A stretch of DNA of 64,000 bases from Lunularia cruciata (lineage: Eukaryota; Streptophyta; Marchantiopsida; Lunulariales; Lunulariaceae). A model generated the notes under the pieces. It was not told where the DNA came from. It ran no database searches and saw only the letters and a program-made list of their open reading frames with translations. The stretch is taken from positions 56,128,841 to 56,192,840 of the forward strand of contig OX419762.1 of NCBI GenBank assembly GCA_948567375.1, written 5' to 3'. This document shows positions 58,001 through 64,000 of the stretch, piece after piece. The translations under genes were made by a program, and so were the position numbers. Every line of letters starts with the position of its first letter. Within the stretch, counting starts at the first letter, position 1.

Positions 58001-59246
58001 TGCTAGACTAAAGACATGATGCGCTTGGAATAGCACCTTAATATTTGAGAAAAAAGAGCTAGGCACATGTGCACCTTGCTTTTTATTATTCGCCACTCCC
58101 TTCAGATGGCCATGCCTTTGGGTTCAACTAGCTATAACAACCAGACACACAAGATTTATAGTATCAATATGGTCTTTGGAATAAACTGTACTCTCATCCA
58201 ATAATCTGACTTTACTATTGAATTGAATGATGAAAAAGCTATTTATGACCAAAAATTATACGAATTTAACCATATATAAAAATATATGGTTAAATATATA
58301 AAGAAAAAGTAAACTTTATATATATGGACAAAATCCAACAAAGGTGCTCTATTCTTAAAAGTCATGACCTTCATTCCTCTTAATAGCATTAATGAAATTT
58401 TCTCAGATATCTACTAACATTCACCACTTGCTTGCTTATTCTTGCTTTGGCCCCACAAGATATTCTTATCAGTTGAGAATTTGATATCTCAACTCATGCA
58501 AAGAATCATCCAAGTAAGTAATAGCATTGATGATAATATTGACTACTTCTCTTTTTATTTTTCCATGGTCAACTTCCGAATTGTGAACATGCTTCTGCAA
58601 ACCCAATTTCCACCATCTCTCCATTTGATTGTTCTTTGGAAATAAAGGTTTGGAAATTTTGATTGTTCTTTGGAAATAAAATTGACATGGGTTCTATTGG
58701 ATCCAAAAAGGCAACTGATCCTTGTGACAAGTTGGTCTTGAATAACTACTTATCATGTATCCTTGAAATCTATCTCAATCAAAGCTTTTTAATGAAAACC
58801 TAGTGTGAAAGGAATTTCTCAGGACTTATTCCACAAATTGATTCCCCTTGCTTAAACACAAAGCATACGGGCAAGTCCCCATTAGCTACCTTGAACTTCA
58901 AAAGATGTCATGCCTAAGAAAAACCCCAGCATCTGCATATATGATTCATGGTTGTCTAAAAACGGAGCATAACCCAAATTATATGTTTTTTCAATATGCA
59001 CTACCGGTGGACAAATGTCAAAAACACAACCGATTTAGATAGTCTATTTAGATAGATAGCCAGAGCCTATTTAGTGAGCCGTCTCCTCGGGGAATGAAAT
59101 CATTGTAGAACAGGGAATGGACTAACTTGAACTAGTACAGGCTCGAAACAGACTAATTGGCTGGGGGCCACTGGAGATTGAAGGATAGCATGGAGGAAGG
59201 AGCCTTCTGCTGTGTTGACCCAAACGTGAAGTACCCGCTACGCTTA
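55060..59246. other. AT-rich intergenic DNA
   Basis: About 4 kb with no recognised gene or transposon protein. TTTGATTGTTCTTTGGAAAT occurs at 58,624 and 58,658 as a direct repeat. The 3' untranslated region of gene 2 (- strand, stop at 59,247) should lie at the right end. A sequence near 57,595-57,610, TTTGATACCATGC, is a weak - strand primer-site match, without enough LTR signal to call an element. Confidence 0.35.
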
Positions 59247-60330
59247 TCAGAAGTAATCATTATGATCGCCTTGCAAATGAGTTTCTGCGGGTATCTCTAA
59301 AGCCAGATCCTCTCCCGGACAGGCGCATTCAGCTGAACGTGCACCAAGCTCGAGAAGTCTTCTACGGTCAAATTCAGAAGGCGGGGCATCAGTGCTTGGC
59401 CACATTCCAGGAGGGGAAATATCGCGGAGTAGAGTTCTTCCTAAGCATGGTGGCATGATAGCTTCTTCAAACTTAGATTGAATCCAGAAGTCGTACGTGG
59501 CTGCAGACTCGAGGGCCCTTCTGCCCGAGAACTCAGGTGGTGCATCAGTCACCGGCCACATTTCTGGAGGGGAGATATCTTGAAGGAGAAAACGTCTTGG
59601 AACAAGAAGAGTAGGTCCGCCATGCTTGCTAACCGATTCAAATTTTATGTCTTCGGCGTTATTATCAGCAGAAGGTTTAGACGTTCTTTCACGACGTTTA
59701 GCATGGGGTTTTCCTTCCAACCAACTTTCGCTCGGAGACCCTATTGGATTTTTTCCATGCATCCCAGTTTCTTTGGTCAGAAATCTTCCAACTTCTGCTC
59801 CAATCGAATCGTCTGCGTCAACAAAGGCATATCACTTTTTGAGAATGTATACCAAATTACTAAACAAAGGTAGAACTCAGGCGACAGGAATGGACGTGCT
59901 ACGTGTTGGCGAGTGCTCCTGCTTCATGAGCTTACGCACAGCCCACATGCTTATGACATAACATGGAGCATCTGCAGATTCACTTTCCTTTGATATGGTA
60001 GAACTAAAAGCTTACATATCCAATTTAAATTCATCTTCTCAACCTCCCAACAGAATATAAATGATGATACAACAGTACATACTAAACATGTGCAGTCTCA
60101 TCTACGAATCTGAAATGGGTTCCGTGACTATGTACCAAACTACGTTTTCACAGGTTCACAAAGAAAGGTAAAACTTGGGATATGTGGTATTGGAATTGCG
60201 AACCGGTTAGCCGCCTCGTGTTGGTGCGTCGCGCAGGTGCTGCTCCGTTGGATAGCAGAAGATTACCACATGCAACAAGTAAGAAGGTACTTGCACCCAG
60301 TGTGATTCTGAGCTGCACATGAGTCGTCAT
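59247..60330 (-). CDS. Secreted two-repeat protein, paralogue of gene 1 (gene 2)
   Basis: Modelled on the - strand as exon 1 (60330-60204) and exon 2 (59812-59247), 230 residues. The ATG at 60330 is the first ATG downstream of a clear TATA box. Exon 1 encodes a signal peptide: MTTHVQLR, the hydrophobic run ITLGASTFLLVACGNLLL, then SNGAAPA and an Arg-rich start RRTNTRR. The proposed donor ACCG|GTTCGC is weak; the acceptor GACGCAG gives the same phase and the same joined Asp codon as in gene 1. Unit A (from residue 116) has FLLQDISPPEMWPVT; unit B (from residue 168) has TLLRDISPPGMWPST. Both are followed by a DAPP stretch and by GRRAL or RRRLL. The C-terminal tail from about residue 195 differs from gene 1. 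Core and basic sites are conserved while the acidic linker has diverged, which points to the core as the functional part. Function is unknown; a peptide-precursor role is inferred. Confidence 0.7.
59398..59594 (-). repeat. Two 52-codon units in gene 2
   Basis: The MWP codons lie at 59,561 and 59,405, exactly 156 bp apart. This is the same period as in gene 1, although the linker sequences share little similarity. Confidence 0.85.
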
Positions 60331-60571
60331 CGTGCGAACTGGAAATTTGTGGTTAAGCAGTAAGCTATGTCTACGCAGTGACAGTTGCAACGGAGTGTAG
60401 CCGCGAAAGGTTGCTGTAGTGGCTCTGGGCAGGTATGAAAATTACGGAAGGACTTTAAGGCTGCAGTTATGAAACCTCCTTGCCGTAAGGTTATGATGAA
60501 CACGCTGGGAATGGACAAATTCTCGTCGTTGCTAAGTGTTGCCCAGCTGTGGACTGAGTAGAGAGCACAGC

Positions 60572-60581
60572 TATATATATA
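60572..60581 (-). promoter_or_regulatory. TATA box of gene 2
   Basis: On the - strand the sequence reads CTTTTATATATATAG. With a start about 30 bases downstream, the 5' untranslated region would be about 215 bases. No ATG occurs in it before the signal-peptide ATG at 60,330. Confidence 0.65.
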
Positions 60582-60599
60582 AAAGTTCAAGAGACATGG

Positions 60600-61200
60600 T
60601 GCCTCGCTAATCATCAACTTTTATACTTTCGAGCGGACAAATATGACGCGAAAATTCTGCCACCGACCAATTGCCTCGGAATCACCTGTTCTAAGAACGT
60701 GGGTCAAAACGCTCATTCTGGCATCTGTTGAACGGTTTTAAACTCGTATGTCGATTATCAACTAACTTAGTTTGGAGATTCAAACAATATGTGGGCAGTG
60801 GCTAAATGATTCTGTTGGTTGTCATCTCTTTGAAGAACAGCATTGCGTTGCACGTCATACATTATCTCAAGGCGAACTCTATCCAGCACTCTGCAGTCTG
60901 CACCTATGAAATTTGAAGTGCCAGGCACGTGTTTAACCGAATCTGCAATCTTGTCGTTCTTGAGTGGCGAATCCTACAAAACAGATTCGAATTTGTAACT
61001 ACTCATGCAGACACAACTTACACGACTTTTAGTGTTGTCGCTTCCTCTTTGCAAATGGAAGATGCCTGGATGCTATATCCGAAGTTAAGGCTCTACGCCC
61101 ACAAAGGTTGCGGCCAACCTATTAGTTTGAAGAGGAGCTCTTCAGTATTCTTAACAAAAGCTTCGAAGTACTTATTCGTATGACAAATTACTACACCAAA
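60600..61200. other. Upstream region of gene 2
   Basis: Mixed-composition DNA with CpG and no transposon signature. The + strand frame at 60,929-61,183 is intact but unlike any family I know. Regulatory sequence for gene 2 probably lies here. Confidence 0.35.
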
Positions 61201-61790
61201 TTTGGTATAAAGATTTGTAAGAATCTTTATAATCTATTTATTTGTATAGTTAACTATATAATTTTTTATAAAATAATTTTTGACCTTTTTTTTCTTATTC
61301 GGCCTGGACCGATTGCTCAGTAAATGCATACGCCTCTAGAATAGTCTCGTGGCTTTGGCTTTCTGAAAATTTATCATAATATTTATAAATTTACAATTTA
61401 TTTTTATAATTTACAAGTTATATAGATTAACTGAAATATTTTTTATTTTGAATAATGAAATTATAAATATCTATTTTGAAAAGAAGAAAAAATTTGATTT
61501 TATTTGATTCTCTTATTTAATAATTAATATAAATAAAAATTTCTTACATCATAGAGTATAATTATTTTAAAATAAATATTCACATATTTAATTTTTAATA
61601 AAATTTATTAAAATTCACATTTTAAAATAAATTTTGTAAAACAAAAAGTTAAGAGCATGCTTTTATCATTACTATATCTAAAAGAAGTTATAAAGTATCA
61701 CATGTAATCCTTCAATAACATGTTATATCAATTTATAGTTCGTATAAATATAATTCCTCACTTGTCATTTTACACATATCCTTTCGTTTC
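61201..61790. other. Very AT-rich tract
   Basis: About 590 bases dominated by A and T with ATTTATAAAT-type words and no open frame of note. It could be a matrix-attachment type region or simple intergenic sequence. Confidence 0.4.
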
Positions 61791-61834
61791 TTCTACGCGG
61801 TCGCCTCTCCCATTTGCTGGAGCTCGGCTCAATC

Positions 61835-61892
61835 CCTCGCTCCACATCCATGGTCAACTTGATCCTCGCTCCACATCCATGGTCAACTTGAT
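61835..61892. repeat. Perfect 29-bp tandem duplication
   Basis: The unit starting CCTCGCTCCACATCCATGG occurs at 61,835-61,863 and again at 61,864-61,892 with no difference, so it is recent. Confidence 0.95.
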
Positions 61893-62108
61893 GTAAAACA
61901 AAAATTTCCCTTAGAACCTTTATTTTTATATAAAAATATATTTTTTACCAGTGCCATGCTCTTTATTGACGGCAACATCAATGGAAGTCAACGTAGAACG
62001 CCTAAATGAGGCAAAGTCCCTGTAACATACCCTTCGCCTGAGAGTGTATTGCCTTCGTAGTCTACTTCGCGATATAATAACCATTAGAGCTCCTTAGGGT
62101 TTGGCACC

Positions 62109-62137
62109 CCCTCGTCGAATCTACTATTCGACGAGGG
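62109..62137. repeat. Perfect 12-bp inverted repeat with 5-base loop
   Basis: CCCTCGTCGAAT at 62,109-62,120 pairs with ATTCGACGAGGG at 62,126-62,137 around the loop CTACT. The GC-rich stem would be a stable hairpin. No run of T and no gene end was seen beside it. Confidence 0.9.
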
Positions 62138-63080
62138 TTGCAGGTTCAGAGTTCGGTAGAGACGCATGGAACTCGGTGCAGACCCATGGGAAACCATCAT
62201 CTACCCGTCAAAGAGGCTTCTGAAATGATTGAGTGATTACTACGGCTCAAAAGTTCATGAGACAAAACACCTTATTCTCACAATCACATGGGTACCTGGC
62301 TGATCTGAAACTGAAGAATATGAATTGAATTTTACTTATTTTCTGCAGTTTATTTCAACAAAGGAGAGATCCGGAACTTCATCTTATGCACAGTTCATTG
62401 AGTAGAATGTATAATAATACCGAAGGTCTGTCCTATGGCCCTTGCAAGTATAGGATTGATATCATACTCCCATGATCTTATTTGAAGAGAGCTTAATATA
62501 CAAAATAAATATCTAGGGGGTGCGTAAATCACACTGCATGCATGTCTTTTGTTGTTCTCGTGTTTCACAAGAAGGAATGGCCAAGTAGTACCCCGAAGAA
62601 AAGGAAATTGGAAAAGGATTACAAAATGCAAAGAAATGCAAAAGGGATAACGAGCATCAGGCCAAAAGAAGACGAGATCTCGGGCTTGAAGTGTGACTTA
62701 GGAAATAAGTCAACAACTAGATGGACGAGGCATCTTTGAAAAGCCTACATTAATTGGGAAAAGGCGAACACGTAGAACACATGAAGGACAGGAAGACCCC
62801 ATCAAACCGTACAAGGGAAAGATAAAAAAGGTAAAATGGGGCTACCCGAATAGTATCGATAGTCCTATATTAAATGGTTTTTGTTTTAAGTGCAGCGTTT
62901 TCTCCTAGCGCAGGGTATGTCTCTTTACTTTCTGATGCCCTGATTAAAAAGTCGACCACCTAGAACACACGAAGGATGGGAAGATAGTTAATCATCACAA
63001 ACTGTAATGATGGCCCTCGTAGTCAATCATGACAAACTGCAAACTGTAATGATTGGAAGTCAAAGGTAGAATTGCAGGCG
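62138..63080. other. Intergenic island with short dispersed repeats
   Basis: Segments at 62,764-62,797 and 62,952-62,986 are similar to each other (GTAGAACACATGAAGGACAG and CTAGAACACACGAAGGATGG). The first also resembles 17,070-17,109. No gene was recognised. Confidence 0.4.
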
Positions 63081-63284
63081 ATGTCTTCAACAATTCCAAA
63101 ATCTAGTCAAAAGAGTCCTTTACTGTGGCTTGTTAAATCGCGAGAAGAATTGTACCTAGAAAAGTATTTACTTTCAGAAGGTTACAAGAAGGCCATCGAG
63201 AACGTGCGATACTATTCAGTTGGAAATAAACCTGTACTCGGAAGAACTTTAACTGCTTCCCATGTTCTCAAATTTCATGTATGA
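63081..63284 (+). CDS. Small hypothetical protein or exon
   Basis: A 67-residue frame starts MSSTIPKSSQKSPLLWLV and contains REELYLEKYLLSEGYKKAIE and a tail ASHVLKFHV. Composition is protein-like, with varied residues and no repeats, and the DNA shows none of the decay of the transposons. No family was recognised. It has no signal peptide or membrane segment. It could be one exon of a larger gene or a chance frame. Confidence 0.3.
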   Translation: MSSTIPKSSQKSPLLWLVKSREELYLEKYLLSEGYKKAIENVRYYSVGNKPVLGRTLTASHVLKFHV

Positions 63285-64000
63285 TCGGCCTGTTTACATG
63301 AATAGTTGTGGGATTAACCATAGCTGTACATTTATATATATTATATAAGTAAATAAGTAAAAATTATGAAATTTCAAAGCTATAAACTATAGTAGTCACT
63401 CTCAAACCAATTTTGACAAAATATTTTGATGTTGCACTACAACAAGTGTTACTGTTTTCTCGTCCTTAATAAATTACTTTTGAACAGTTTGATTAAAGTA
63501 CCTTAATCCTATGATGTGTGTGAAACTGAGTGTACTTTACCGTCAGCAAGTTGTTCCAAAATGGTGCATCTGTGTCTATCTCCCCAACTGAGCCAAATGT
63601 TGTTATAAATATAAATGTGTACTTTGGCTTTTTTCCATTAATCTTATCAATAAGGATTTCCTCTCGAACCACTTCATAATCTCCTTGGATAGTGTGAGAA
63701 TTCTATACACCTATCGTCCAATGTATATATGTTCTTCCAAATACTAGACCTTTAACCAACCTATTCAAATGCATATATTCTTATCTATCATAATATTTTC
63801 TATCTCCTTCAGCCAGCTTTACAATCTACAGAGCACACTGTTCAACATATGTAACTCATATTCGTCAATTGTTACTCTACAATGCTCATACTATCTAGCT
63901 GAGTCTCATATATCTCACGAGTGTTAAGGCTGGGGATTGAAGTACTTGATAAATTATTTATATTCAAATTAGGCAAAAATATATGTAATCCCACAGATTT
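63285..64000. other. AT-rich end of window
   Basis: No gene, transposon protein or notable repeat was seen. Confidence 0.4.

Noticed and set aside
62130-62165. GGTTGCAGGTTCAGAGTTCGG as a possible tRNA or SINE B box
   Set aside because: It does not fit the B-box consensus, and no A box lies at the right distance.
1-64000. CRISPR arrays, bacterial operons, rRNA or organelle genes
   Set aside because: None seen. The sequence is eukaryotic nuclear, with introns, LTR elements and TATA promoters.

Overview
The window looks like nuclear DNA of a land plant with a large, retroelement-filled genome. Plant signs are Ty3/gypsy chromoviruses primed by initiator tRNA-Met, TTTAGGG telomere-type repeats and plant-like TATA promoters. 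A LINE family and a Penelope-like element with an N-terminal GIY-YIG nuclease suggest a non-flowering plant (fern, lycophyte or gymnosperm). That placement is an inference; no organellar, rRNA or tRNA sequence fixes it.

Most of the window is decayed retroelements. Positions 1-4,987 hold two Ty3/gypsy remnants on the + strand, the first carrying a PHD finger. 19,370-29,463 holds a LINE, a nearly full-length chromovirus and a solo LTR, all on the - strand. 30,640-39,850 holds LINE copies, one split by a gag-only chromovirus derivative. 42,123-47,746 is a 5.6-kb gypsy element with both LTRs and heat-shock-element arrays. 47,950-50,600 is the Penelope-like element, and 51,800-52,990 is another LINE 3' part. 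These regions are full of stops and frameshifts.

Two islands (about 7.4-19.3 kb and 59-64 kb) are free of recognisable transposons and keep more CpG. Each contains one gene of what appears to be a single undescribed family, both on the - strand and about 48 kb apart. Gene 1 (9,717-12,191) is modelled as a signal-peptide exon, a 474-bp intron and a long exon with ten tandem 52-residue units. Each unit holds the near-invariant core LLRDISPPGMWP, an acidic stretch and an RRRALL-type basic site. Gene 2 (59,247-60,330) has its own TATA box, signal peptide and intron, and two units spaced by exactly the same 156 bp. The architecture suggests secreted precursors cut into many copies of a short peptide. 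No function is known to me, and the cleavage and signalling roles are inference.

Other points of interest are a possible alternative cysteine exon in the gene 1 intron, the PHD finger in a retroelement, the heat-shock elements in LTRs, and several perfect inverted or tandem repeats.
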